From: DAMCZI01 sp032095175
GTDB taxonomy: Bacteria; Bacillota; Clostridia; Clostridiales; Caloramatoraceae
Direction: 5' to 3'
Assembly: GCA_032095175.1 (NCBI GenBank)
Contig: DAMCZI010000044.1
Location: 1-36,800 of the forward strand
Length of the DNA: 36,800 bases
Under the pieces are notes generated by a model. The model searched no databases and had not been told where the DNA came from. It was given only the letters and a program-made list of their open reading frames with translations. Shown here piece by piece: positions 1 to 7,184 of this stretch. Every line of letters starts with the position of its first letter. The stretch's first letter is position 1. The position numbers were made by a program, and so were the translations under genes.

Positions 1-81
1 ATACTGACGAAGTATGACACAAAATAGACCAAAATATTGGCTTGTTATTTCCTTTAATACCCCTAATATAAAATCTAATAT

Positions 82-121
82 AAAAAGCTGTATTCTTAAC
101 TTTTAAGGGTACAGCTTTTTA
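82..121 (+). terminator. Rho-independent terminator of an upstream gene
   Basis: An 11-base stem (AAAAAGCTGTA at 82-92 pairing with TACAGCTTTTT at 110-120) closes a 17-base loop and ends in a T run. No gene that it would serve is visible inside the window, so it probably ends a transcript that begins to the left. It insulates the FMN-lipoprotein promoter that follows. Confidence 0.75.
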
Positions 122-166
122 TTAGTTATAAATAAAACAATTTGCCACTTAAAATAAATAATAAAA

Positions 167-225
167 TGACCAAAATGACCAAAACTTGTATTATAATTGA
201 CAGAAAATTAACATCAAAATACAAT
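167..225 (+). promoter_or_regulatory. Promoter with tandem TGACCAAAA boxes for the FMN-binding lipoprotein
   Basis: A perfect tandem pair of TGACCAAAA lies at 167-175 and 176-184. It is followed by TTGACA at 197-202, a 17-base spacer and TACAAT at 220-225, a near-consensus sigma-A promoter. The lipoprotein ATG lies 45 bases further on. Direct repeats ending 12 bases before the -35 box are the usual placement for a response-regulator-type activator. The same 9-mer recurs upstream of ndh2 (3897 and 4074). A degenerate pair (TGACACAAAA and TAGACCAAAA) also lies at 15-34. The promoter is seen directly; the operator role is inference. Confidence 0.7.
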
Positions 226-269
226 AACAGTAGATACAAAATATATAAAAGACAATGGGGGGCAAGTTT

Positions 270-1248
270 ATGAAGAAAAACAAAATTTTTGCACTGGCTT
301 TATCAGTAATCATGGTAGTTGGATTGCTTACAGGATGTGGTTCAAAGACTGAACCTACATCAAAGGATACCACTAATGATACAAAGGCTAAGTATGCCGA
401 TGGAATTTACTTTGCACAGGCAGATAACTTTGATGAAAAGAGTGGTTGGAAGGAAGTTGTAACTCTAGAAGTTAAGGATGGAAAAATCGTTTCAGCAGAT
501 TGGAATGGAGTTCATAAAAATGCTGGAGCAGACAAGAAGACTCAGTCAAAAGAAGGAAAGTATGGAATGAAGGAACAGGGTAAGGCTCAGGCTGAATGGC
601 ATGAACAAGCACAGAAGGCAGAAGCTTACCTTATAGAAAAACAGGATCCAACAGCTATAAAGTACANNNNNNNNNNNNNNNNNNNNNNNNNNNNNNNNNN
701 NNNNNNNNNNNNNNNNNNNNNNNNNNNNNNNNNNNNNNNNNNNNNNNNNNNNNNNNNNNNNNNNNNCTGATAACGAAGGACGTACTGATGCAATATCAGG
801 AGTATCAATCCATGTTATGGGGTTCTTTAAATTAGCTGAAAAAGCTTTAGCAAACGGACCAGTTGAAAGAGGTCAGTATAAGGATGGAGCATACCACGCT
901 GAACAGCCAGAATTTGATGCTAAGACAGGTTGGAAGGAAACTGTTGATATAACTGTAATGAATGGTAACATTGTTGCAGCAAACTGGAATGGTGTTAACA
1001 AGAATGGCGGAGACGACAAGAAGACTCAGTCCATAAGTGGAAAATATGGAATGAAGGCAAATGGTAAAGCTCAATCAGAATGGCATGAACAAGCACAGAA
1101 GGTAGAAGCTTACCTGTTAGAAAAGCAAGATCCAACAGCTATAAAGTACACTGATAACGAAGGACGTACTGATGCAATATCAGGAGTATCAATCCATGTT
1201 ATGGGATTCTTTAAGCTAGCTGAACAAGCTTTAAGCACAGCAAAATAA
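270..1248 (+). CDS. pplA: Tandem-domain FMN-binding lipoprotein (PplA-like), interrupted by an assembly gap
   Basis: This is a secreted lipoprotein built from repeated FMN-binding domains, expected to carry electrons on the outer face of the membrane. ATG 270 is preferred over ATG 255 because it has a GGGGGG ribosome site at a normal distance. The signal peptide ends in a lipobox LLTGC with Cys23. Two near-identical units of 128 residues follow, each with GIYFAQ/GAYHAE-like starts, an NGV-H/N-K segment and the sequence TDAISGVSI. That sequence occupies the place of the ApbE flavinylation motif (D-x-x-S-G-A-T-x-T in the family), with Ser instead of Thr. Bases 667-766 are N and shift the apparent frame, but the two flanks abut exactly when compared with the second unit. 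Family: Tpp15/FMN_bind (COG4939-like). The neighbours apbE and ndh2 support an EET role. The true number of domains is unknown. Confidence 0.85.
667..766. other. Assembly gap of exactly 100 N
   Basis: A run of 100 N falls inside the repeated FMN-binding lipoprotein gene. The base before it (GTACA ending at 666) and the first bases after it (CTGATAACG from 767) are contiguous in the second repeat unit at 1146-1159. The true gap is therefore either zero length or a whole number of 384-bp units. The apparent frameshift across it is an artefact. Confidence 0.95.
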
Positions 1249-1274
1249 TAAATAAGAAAATAATAAAATACAAG

Positions 1275-1306
1275 GCATACTGGAACCCAATCCAGTATGC
1301 TTTTAT
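1275..1306 (+). terminator. Terminator of the FMN-binding lipoprotein gene
   Basis: A perfect 10-bp stem (GCATACTGGA at 1275-1284 with TCCAGTATGC at 1291-1300) has a 6-base loop followed by TTTTAT. It lies 27 bases after the stop codon, so the lipoprotein is probably a single-gene transcript. Confidence 0.88.
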
Positions 1307-1312
1307 AGTTCA

Positions 1313-1397
1313 ATACATGCGGCAAGTGGCAAGTTAGATAACATTGTAGTATCTCAATGTTATCTGACTTGCCACTTGCTATGTGTAGTGCACTTTC
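1313..1397 (+). repeat. TGGCAAGT palindromic intergenic element, copy 1
   Basis: A 25-bp hairpin (1322-1346 with 1355-1379, one wobble pair, 8-base loop) is followed by a tail resembling GTGTAGTGCAC. A related hairpin with a similar tail lies at 33430-33496, so this is a dispersed family and not only a terminator. It sits between convergent genes and could also stop transcription of the binding-protein gene on the minus strand. Confidence 0.7.
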
Positions 1398-1420
1398 CGG
1401 GATAGCTTCCTTGTATTTAA

Positions 1421-2371
1421 TTATTTAATAAAGGAACTATTGGTCAAATCCTTTAGTGAGTAACTATTAGTAGTTAATTTTTTAGTCTTAAGCCAGTTCA
1501 ATACTTCTTGAAATTCCTTTTCAGTTGGCATTGAAGCTTCTGAATAGTCAGGAAGCTTTAATGTATCCTTAACTGTCTCAGGGAAACCAGCTTCCTTAAT
1601 TATAAAGTCAATATAGCTTTCCTTTTTTTTCTGATTTAAGAATTTAATAGCCTTATTATAAGCTCTATATAATGCTTTTATTTCCTCAGGCTTTGAATTT
1701 ATTGCATTATCAGTAAATAGCATTATTCCAGGGTTTATGTCTAATTCATTTGAACTGGAAAGTAAAGTGCCTTCAGCTAATATAGCAGTGCTTGCAAGGG
1801 GTTCTGGCAATGTTGCCATATCCAATTTTCCGTTGTTTAGCATCTCAAGTCTTGTAGGTATCTTAGGTATAGCAACCTTACTTATTGAGTTGACATCAAC
1901 ATTGGAACCCTCCATAATTCTATCGGTTACATATTCGATAATGGTGTTTTTAGATATTCCAACAGATTTGCCTGAAACCTGCTCAATACTTGATATACCA
2001 GAATTCTTTCCAGAGATTAATTTATAGCTTCCATCTGTTTTTGATGTTATTTTAACCTTGAAGCTGTTATCGGTGAAAAAAACTACTGAAAGCATATCAG
2101 AAATAGCACCATCAATTTTTCCGGTCTGCAGTGCAGCATCTCTGTCTGATGCACTTTTAAAATGTTCAATCTTAAGATCAAGGCCTTCCTCTTTAAAATA
2201 GCCATTATGTTCAGCAACAATAAAAGGAATTGAGTCTAAATCCGGCATTACACCAATAGTTAAAGGTTTATGAGCCTTTGCATTTGGTTCTTTTAGGACC
2301 TTGCCAGAGCATCCTGCAAAACTAATGCTTAATATAAATAGCAATACAAAACATAAATATCTCTTTTTCAT
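1421..2371 (-). CDS. NitT/TauT-type ABC transporter substrate-binding lipoprotein
   Basis: This 316-residue secreted binding protein has a signal peptide ending in FAGC (lipid-modified Cys21). It shows the SsuA/THI5-like pattern: a start of the mature part around LTIGVMPDLDSIPFIVAEHNG, then GYFKEEGLDL, an ALQTGKIDGAISD segment and a second lobe with GKSVGIS. GAGGTA precedes ATG 2371. It follows apbE on the minus strand, with a MITE-like repeat between them. A matching ATPase and permease without their own binding protein lie at 11058-12549, so I infer one transporter split across the locus. Candidate cargo is an aromatic quinone precursor. Riboflavin is an alternative, since RibY belongs to the same superfamily. 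The substrate cannot be read from sequence. Confidence 0.82.
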   Translation of the reverse strand: MKKRYLCFVLLFILSISFAGCSGKVLKEPNAKAHKPLTIGVMPDLDSIPFIVAEHNGYFKEEGLDLKIEHFKSASDRDAALQTGKIDGAISDMLSVVFFTDNSFKVKITSKTDGSYKLISGKNSGISSIEQVSGKSVGISKNTIIEYVTDRIMEGSNVDVNSISKVAIPKIPTRLEMLNNGKLDMATLPEPLASTAILAEGTLLSSSNELDINPGIMLFTDNAINSKPEEIKALYRAYNKAIKFLNQKKKESYIDFIIKEAGFPETVKDTLKLPDYSEASMPTEKEFQEVLNWLKTKKLTTNSYSLKDLTNSSFIK

Positions 2372-2389
2372 TTATTTTACCTCATCAAT

Positions 2390-2506
2390 CTATATATATC
2401 GCATAAATGATTTTACATTTTTTAAATCATTTATGCGATATATTTTCCGAAATTCATATAACGCAATAAATACCTTAATGTAAAATTTTTATTGCGTTAT
2501 ATATAG
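2390..2506 (+). repeat. MITE-like element, copy 1 of 3
   Basis: The 117-bp element has 30-base terminal inverted repeats (2390-2419 against 2477-2506, 25 of 30 identical, both starting CTATATATA and ending ATTTTACATT inward). Each end also folds on itself: 2394-2413 pairs perfectly with 2424-2443 (20 bp), and 2456-2470 pairs with 2488-2502 (15 bp). It aligns to the copies at 26777-26896 and 27817-27906. Its right end supplies the last five codons and the stop codon of apbE, and its left end abuts the ribosome site of the binding-protein gene. Confidence 0.75.
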
Positions 2507-3571
2507 CGTAGTTATTAAACTGAAATCCTTGTTAGTGATTTCAAAATATTTCTTAACTCCAGAAGTCATATAAACCTTTTTATCCTTAGTAACAAATATT
2601 GCATCAACACCATCTAAGGATTCAATAAGCTTACTGCCATCCTTAATGCCTAAAGAAAAAATAGTAGTTGAGAGTCCATCTCCATCAATTGATTTATCAG
2701 ATACAATTGTTACACTTGCCAGGGAGTTTTCCACTGGATACCCTGTAAAAGGATTTAAAATGTGATGATATTTTTTACCATCCTTTTCAAAGTACCTCTC
2801 ATATATTCCTGAGGTAACAATTGATTTGTTTTTAATATGAAGTATACCTAAGTGCTCGCCCCTTAAATCAAAGGGATTTTGAATTCCAATATTCCAGATG
2901 TCAGTTTCAGGATTGGCACCTATTGCATAAACATTTCCTCCAAGATTAATTATGGCGTTATTGATATTCTTTGATTTCAAGTATTTTGCAACTTCATCAG
3001 CTGCATAGCCCTTGGCAATAGCACCAAGGTCCAGCATCATGTCTTTACGGTTTAATTTAACACTGGAGTTTGATTCATTTAATAATATATCCTTATAGCC
3101 AATCTTTTCTATGGCAGTTTTGATTTCAGCCGGTTCAGGAAGTCGAGCATTATCAGAACCTATGCCCCAAAGCTTTACAAGGGGACCAATGCTGATATCA
3201 AAATGTCCATTTGATAAGGATGAATAGTATTTTCCCTTATTTATTACATAAAAGGTTTCAGGAGAAACCTTTACTTCCTCTTTTCCAGCATTCTTGTTAA
3301 TATTAGATACTTCACTGTTATCTAAGTTTATACTCATTTTATTTTCAATATTATGTAAGATATTAAATACACCTGTAAATATATCCTCAGATGCCTCGTC
3401 ATATATTTTAATATCTACCACCGTACCTAAACAAAAATCTGATTTAGAGGTCGGTACAATATTGGCTTTTTTACTCGGAGGAGTTTTTGAAGGATTTAAT
3501 ATTAAATACATAAACAGTAAAACAGAAACTACAATAAGCAGTGGAATTAATATCTTTTTAAACTTGTGCAT
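2489..3571 (-). CDS. apbE: ApbE-family FMN transferase (FmnB-like), membrane-anchored
   Basis: This enzyme moves FMN from FAD onto Thr/Ser of target proteins outside the membrane. The 360-residue protein has an N-terminal membrane anchor (about residues 6-26, no lipobox). The ApbE hallmarks follow in order: GTVVDI, GPLVKLWGIG, LDLGAIAKGYAADEV, NLGGNV, SIVTSGIYERYF, HHILNPFTGYP and the DGLSTTIFSLG metal-binding stretch. AGGAGG precedes ATG 3571. The likely clients are the FMN-binding lipoproteins at 270 and 12688. It is transcribed away from ndh2 and probably together with the binding-protein gene at 1421-2371. The last residues and stop codon lie inside a MITE-like repeat, so the original C-terminus may have been replaced. 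A hairpin repeat (3614-3720) sits just upstream. Its role matches FmnB of the Listeria EET system. Confidence 0.93.
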   Translation of the reverse strand: MHKFKKILIPLLIVVSVLLFMYLILNPSKTPPSKKANIVPTSKSDFCLGTVVDIKIYDEASEDIFTGVFNILHNIENKMSINLDNSEVSNINKNAGKEEVKVSPETFYVINKGKYYSSLSNGHFDISIGPLVKLWGIGSDNARLPEPAEIKTAIEKIGYKDILLNESNSSVKLNRKDMMLDLGAIAKGYAADEVAKYLKSKNINNAIINLGGNVYAIGANPETDIWNIGIQNPFDLRGEHLGILHIKNKSIVTSGIYERYFEKDGKKYHHILNPFTGYPVENSLASVTIVSDKSIDGDGLSTTIFSLGIKDGSKLIESLDGVDAIFVTKDKKVYMTSGVKKYFEITNKDFSLITTLYITQ

Positions 3572-3613
3572 ATTAACCTCCTAATAAAATGTGTTATTTA
3601 AATAAATATATAT

Positions 3614-3720
3614 AAATCAAAAATTTTATTACATTTACATTCTGTCTTTTTAAACATCCAAAGGTCGGACTAATACTGCAGGGCTGTTTAAAAAACAAAA
3701 TGTAAAGAATTTTACGATTT
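3614..3720. repeat. Hairpin element next to apbE, copy 1 of 2
   Basis: A ~107-bp imperfect inverted repeat begins AAATC and ends GATTT, with arms of about 35 bases and a conserved centre (AAGGTCG, then AGGGCTGTTTAAAAAA). It shares a 25-base identical run (ending at 3720) with the copy at 6120-6221. TA-rich sequence flanks both. It lies about 40 bases upstream of the apbE start on the minus strand. It could be a MITE or a two-way cis-acting RNA or DNA element. Confidence 0.7.
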
Positions 3721-3757
3721 ACATATAGATAGGAAAGTTGAAGAAAAAATATATTAT

Positions 3758-3773
3758 TGGGTAAAATTACCCA
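3758..3773. promoter_or_regulatory. Palindrome TGGGTAA-AA-TTACCCA in the apbE/ndh2 intergenic region
   Basis: A perfect 7+7 dyad with a 2-base centre lies between the divergent apbE and ndh2 genes. Its size and symmetry fit a dimeric repressor site. A 13-base direct repeat, TAGGAAAGTTGAA, occurs at 3730-3742 and 3952-3964 around it. No regulator is assigned; this is a candidate only. Confidence 0.35.
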
Positions 3774-3867
3774 TAAATATTAGGGTGAAATGTAAATATC
3801 GAGGTGAGTATAGCATTATTTATATTAAAAGTAAATAGGCCTTGAGGTGAAATATACAATAAACTTA

Positions 3868-3905
3868 TGAACAAAATTAACAAAATATATTTTAAATGAC
3901 CAAAA
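3868..3905 (+). promoter_or_regulatory. TGACCAAAA-type boxes upstream of ndh2
   Basis: A degenerate tandem pair (TGAACAAAA at 3868-3876 and TTAACAAAA at 3877-3885) precedes an exact TGACCAAAA at 3897-3905. This mimics the perfect tandem pair before the FMN-lipoprotein promoter at 167-184. It is probably recognised by the same regulator, for which the CitB-like protein at 14656-15351 is my first candidate. Confidence 0.4.
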
Positions 3906-4014
3906 GCTTATGCTGTGTAGACATTTAAAACCCTTATGATAAAATTTTAACTAGGAAAGTTGAAATTTTATGTAAAAGGTACATTATTGACATACTAAAG
4001 TATTGTTAAACCAA

Positions 4015-4082
4015 TTGACAGCGTAAAAAATTGCCTACAATTTGATAAAAAAGTTTTGATAATTAAGTTGGGGTGACCAAAA
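4015..4082 (+). promoter_or_regulatory. Putative ndh2 promoter and downstream TGACCAAAA box
   Basis: TTGACA (4015-4020) is followed after a short 15-base spacer by TACAAT (4036-4041). A second TTGACA lies at 3987-3992. TGACCAAAA recurs at 4074-4082, between this promoter and the ndh2 ribosome site (AAGGGGGA). The intergenic region 3572-4141 otherwise holds the hairpin repeat, the dyad and the boxes described, and no open reading frame I would support. Confidence 0.4.
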
Positions 4083-4141
4083 TTTGTAAAGCTTTAATAA
4101 TATAGTTTGTGCAATTGTTATCAAACTAAGGGGGACACGGT

Positions 4142-6013
4142 ATGAGTAATAAGAAAAGAATAATAGTACTTGGTGGAGGGTATGGCGGAGTATTGACTGC
4201 TAAAAAGCTTGGCAGAAGATTAAAAAAAGATGAGGATGTTGAAATTACTCTTATAGATAAAAATCCATACCATACTATGCTTACTGAACTTCATGAAGTT
4301 GCTGCAAACAGAGTTTCAGAGGATTCAATTAAAATCGATTTTAAAAAAATATTTGCAAGGCGAAAGGTCAAAGTTGTACTTGATGAAATCAATGAGTTTG
4401 ATTTTAAAAACGGGGTATTAAAGTCTAAAAGTAATTCATATGATTATGATTATTTGGTAATTGGTACAGGAAGTAAGCCAACTTACTTTGGAATACCAGG
4501 AGCAGAAGAGTATTCCCGTAAGCTTTGGTCCTATGAAGATGCAGTAAATTTAAAAGAGCACATACTTCATATGTTCAGGGAGGCTGTTAAGGAAACAGAT
4601 AAAGTAAAAAGACAGAAGATGCTTACCTTTGTTGTAGTAGGTGGAGGTTTTACAGGCGTTGAAATGATAGGTGAATTAGGAGAGTGGAAGGATAGACTAT
4701 GTAAAGATTTTTGTATAGATAAAAGTGAAGTAAAGCTTTATGTAGTAGATGCTCTGCCTAAAATATTACCTATTTTCCCTGACAAGTTAATTAGAAAGGC
4801 TGAGAGAAGGCTTAGAAAATTAGGAGTTCAAATTATTACCGGAGCTGGTATTACAGAAGTTGCAAAGGATAAGGTTACCCTTGGAGATAAGGGAAGAATA
4901 GATACCAACACAGTGGTTTGGGCCGCAGGTGTTGAAGGCTCAGATACTATTAGTAAAATGGAACTTGAACAAAAGGGAAGAAAGAGAATAGTTACAAATG
5001 ATAAATTACAAACATTAGAGTATGAAAATGTATATGTTGTTGGAGATAATATTTTCTATATTCCAAAGGGAGAGGAGAGACCTGTTCCTCAGATGGTAGA
5101 AAATGCTGAGCATTCTGCTGATTTAATAGCACATAACATTTGTTCTGATATAAAAGGTGGAGAAAAGAAGTCCTATGAGCCAAAGTTCCATGGTGCAATG
5201 GTATGTGTTGGTGGAAGATATGGTGTAGCACAGGTTGGAAGTCCAGGAAAACTCATTGGATTACCTAGTTTCTTTGCAATGTTTGTTAAGCACTTTATAA
5301 ATATAATATACTTTTTACAGATTGCTGGATTCAACAAATGCTGGTCATATATGCTTCATGAATTTTTCCACGTTAAGGATAAAAGAAGCTTTGTTGGAGG
5401 ACATTTTGCTAAATCATCTCCAAATTTCTGGCTGGTAGTTTTGAGGGTTTTTGTAGGCTACAAATGGCTTGAAGAGGGATTAAATAAGCTGCCTAATATA
5501 TGGAACAATCCCTCAAAGATATTCTTGATACCACCACCAGCAATGGATGGAGTAACAGCTGCTACAGCTAAAGCAGCATCGGATGCAACATCAGCTGCGT
5601 CAGCGGCTGCAGGAGCTGCCTCACAATGGGGAACAGCACTGCCAGTGCCAGATTTTATAGAAAAAATCGTTAAATGGTCTATGGATATCTTCTTCTATAA
5701 TGGAAATGGTGGCTATACTAAATTAGCTGAGATTTTTCAAATATGTATGGTAATAGCAGAAATAGTTGTAGGTGCTTGTTTAATAGTAGGATTGTTTACA
5801 GCACTAACATCCATCATATCCTTTATTATGGGTGTGATGATTTGGTCTTCAGGAATGGCTCCAACAGAGATGCTGTGGTATTTAGCATCAGCAATAGCTT
5901 TAATCGGAGGTTCTGGAAGCACATTTGGATTAGATTATTATGTACTGCCAAAATTGAAAAGATGGTGGAAAAATATAGGCTTTGTGAAAAAATCCTATCT
6001 ATATGTTGATTAA
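4142..6013 (+). CDS. ndh2: Type II NADH dehydrogenase with membrane C-terminal domain (Ndh2)
   Basis: This non-proton-pumping NADH:quinone oxidoreductase has 623 residues, against about 400 for ordinary NDH-2. Residues 1-400 are the flavoprotein part: GGGYGG (11-16) binds FAD, GGGFTGVE (about 167-174) binds NADH, and VVGDN (about 298-302) is the second FAD motif. The extra C-terminus starts with a membrane helix near 428 (FWLVVLRVFVGYKWLEEG, DoxX-like). It passes through an Ala/Ser/Thr-rich low-complexity linker (about 472-495) and ends with three or so further membrane helices. The extra membrane part is known from Listeria Ndh2, which delivers electrons to the EET quinone pool. AAGGGGGA precedes the ATG. 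The long promoter region carries TGACCAAAA boxes, and a terminator follows at once, so this is probably a monocistronic unit. Confidence 0.92.
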   Translation: MSNKKRIIVLGGGYGGVLTAKKLGRRLKKDEDVEITLIDKNPYHTMLTELHEVAANRVSEDSIKIDFKKIFARRKVKVVLDEINEFDFKNGVLKSKSNSYDYDYLVIGTGSKPTYFGIPGAEEYSRKLWSYEDAVNLKEHILHMFREAVKETDKVKRQKMLTFVVVGGGFTGVEMIGELGEWKDRLCKDFCIDKSEVKLYVVDALPKILPIFPDKLIRKAERRLRKLGVQIITGAGITEVAKDKVTLGDKGRIDTNTVVWAAGVEGSDTISKMELEQKGRKRIVTNDKLQTLEYENVYVVGDNIFYIPKGEERPVPQMVENAEHSADLIAHNICSDIKGGEKKSYEPKFHGAMVCVGGRYGVAQVGSPGKLIGLPSFFAMFVKHFINIIYFLQIAGFNKCWSYMLHEFFHVKDKRSFVGGHFAKSSPNFWLVVLRVFVGYKWLEEGLNKLPNIWNNPSKIFLIPPPAMDGVTAATAKAASDATSAASAAAGAASQWGTALPVPDFIEKIVKWSMDIFFYNGNGGYTKLAEIFQICMVIAEIVVGACLIVGLFTALTSIISFIMGVMIWSSGMAPTEMLWYLASAIALIGGSGSTFGLDYYVLPKLKRWWKNIGFVKKSYLYVD

Positions 6014-6044
6014 TGTTATAACTTAAGATTAGAATTCCTAAAAG

Positions 6045-6086
6045 CAAATGTCCTTTTAAAAAAATATTAAAAGGACATTTGTTTTT
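6045..6086 (+). terminator. Terminator after ndh2
   Basis: A 15-bp perfect stem (CAAATGTCCTTTTAA at 6045-6059 with TTAAAAGGACATTTG at 6067-6081) is followed by TTTTT. It separates ndh2 from the eetA operon. Confidence 0.9.
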
Positions 6087-6119
6087 AGAGCTAAAATTAT
6101 TTAATATATATATATATAC

Positions 6120-6221
6120 AAATCAAAAATTCTATTACATTTTGCCTTTTTAAACATCCTAAGGTCGAACCAATGCGGTAGGGCTGTTTAAAAAATCAAA
6201 ATGTAAAGAATTTTACGATTT
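6120..6221. repeat. Hairpin element upstream of eetA, copy 2 of 2
   Basis: This is the second copy of the element at 3614-3720: AAATC/GATTT ends, the same 25-base run ending at 6221, and the same centre (AAGGTCG, then TAGGGCTGTTTAAAAAA). Inside the loop, CCTA pairs with TAGG and GGT pairs with ACC. In copy 1 the latter becomes a GGT/ACT wobble pairing, which hints at conserved RNA structure. It ends 35 bases before the eetA start, so any transcript starting upstream would carry it in its leader. Confidence 0.72.
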
Positions 6222-6256
6222 ATATATACAACATATATATTAAGGAGACAGATTAT

Positions 6257-6640
6257 ATGAGAAAGTTTGATAAAGTACTAATTGTTGGAGTTCTTGCTAT
6301 AGCCCTTGCATTAATGGGATATATGCAAATCAAATCAAAAATAGCAGCAAAAAACAGTAAGAGTTTAAAAGCAGAGATATCTGTAAAGGGTAAAGTATAT
6401 AAGGAAGTGGTTCTCTCAAGGGAGAAACAGGAGTTTACTATAGAAACTGATCTAGGAAAAAACGTTATAAAAATTCATGATAGCGGTATTGAGGTAACAG
6501 ATTCAAATTGCCGTGATCATATTTGTGAAAAAACCGGATTTATTAGTAAACCAGGGGAAGTAATTGTATGCTTGCCTAATAAGGTCATTATAAAAATAGA
6601 AGGAGAGGCAGGGGTGCATGTTGATGGAGTATCAAAATAA
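6257..6640 (+). CDS. eetA: NusG domain II-like protein EetA
   Basis: This 127-residue protein has one N-terminal membrane helix (about residues 7-24) and an extracytoplasmic NusG-II domain (PF07009-like). The diagnostic C-terminal stretch contains DSNCRDHICEKTGFISKPG and then VCLPNKV, with three cysteines. AAGGAGA precedes ATG 6257. The family is a fixed partner of EetB. In Listeria both are needed for flavin-based EET, but the exact chemistry is unknown. It overlaps eetB by 23 bases, so translation is probably coupled. The hairpin repeat at 6120-6221 lies in its leader. Confidence 0.9.
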   Translation: MRKFDKVLIVGVLAIALALMGYMQIKSKIAAKNSKSLKAEISVKGKVYKEVVLSREKQEFTIETDLGKNVIKIHDSGIEVTDSNCRDHICEKTGFISKPGEVIVCLPNKVIIKIEGEAGVHVDGVSK

Positions 6641-7166
6641 TAAAAAAATAGAAATGAGCAGAACACAGAAGCTAATATTTATATCAATATTAGTATCCCA
6701 GGGAATAGTATTAAGCATTATTGAGAGAATGATACCTTTAAATTTTACTATTCCAGGAGCTAAGCTTGGACTTGCTAATATTGTTACATTAACCTCCCTA
6801 TATCTTCTTTCTTTTAAAGAAACCCTGGCTGTTGTTATATTAAGAACTATAATGACTTCCTTTATAGCAGGATCCATATCAAGCTTTTTATACAGCTTTT
6901 CAGGTGCTATGCTCAGTTTTTTTGTAATGTATTTACTGATTTTATTTGGAAAAGATAAGGTAAGTACTATTGGAGTAAGTATTGTTGGAGGAGTATTCCA
7001 TAATATAGGTCAATTAATAGTGGCAGCACTTATAATACAAAATATAAGCATAATGACATACCTGCCATTTTTGATGATAACAGGACTTGTAACGGGATTA
7101 ATGGTAGGTGTTACTGTTAAATATTTATTAGTTCATTTAAGAAAAATAAAATACTTTGAAAAATAA
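6618..7166 (+). CDS. eetB: Gx-transporter family membrane protein EetB
   Basis: This 182-residue integral membrane protein has about five hydrophobic helices and belongs to the Gx transporter/Hpre_diP_synt_I family (PF07456). Hallmarks seen are the IPGAKLGLANIVTL stretch (about 45-58), RTIMTSFIAGS and GGVFHNIGQL. The family was long annotated as heptaprenyl diphosphate synthase component I because it sits next to component II genes; that situation holds here (next gene at 7185). In EET loci it is EetB. ATG 6618 or ATG 6624 may start translation, as a GAAGGAGAGG site lies about 10-16 bases upstream inside eetA. An ECF-like transport role is a family guess. Confidence 0.88.
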   Translation: MLMEYQNNKKIEMSRTQKLIFISILVSQGIVLSIIERMIPLNFTIPGAKLGLANIVTLTSLYLLSFKETLAVVILRTIMTSFIAGSISSFLYSFSGAMLSFFVMYLLILFGKDKVSTIGVSIVGGVFHNIGQLIVAALIIQNISIMTYLPFLMITGLVTGLMVGVTVKYLLVHLRKIKYFEK

Positions 7167-7184
7167 TTATGCATAGGTGATAGA

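Noticed and set aside
667..817. Apparent frameshift splitting the FMN-binding lipoprotein into two genes
   Set aside because: The frame change is caused by the artificial length of the N run; flanks join in frame when compared with the intact repeat unit.
1737..2027. Plus-strand open frame inside the ABC binding-protein gene
   Set aside because: It lies wholly antisense to a clear coding gene, has no ribosome site and no recognisable protein features.
1421..2371. MqnA/MqnD-type futalosine enzyme (shares the binding-protein fold)
   Set aside because: It has a lipoprotein signal peptide, which points to an exported transporter subunit and not a cytoplasmic enzyme.
4002..4019. TTGTTAA followed by ATTGACA upstream of ndh2, resembling a Rex operator
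   Set aside because: Only one half-site fits TTGTTAA-N4-TTAACAA; the second half matches at few positions with the right spacing.
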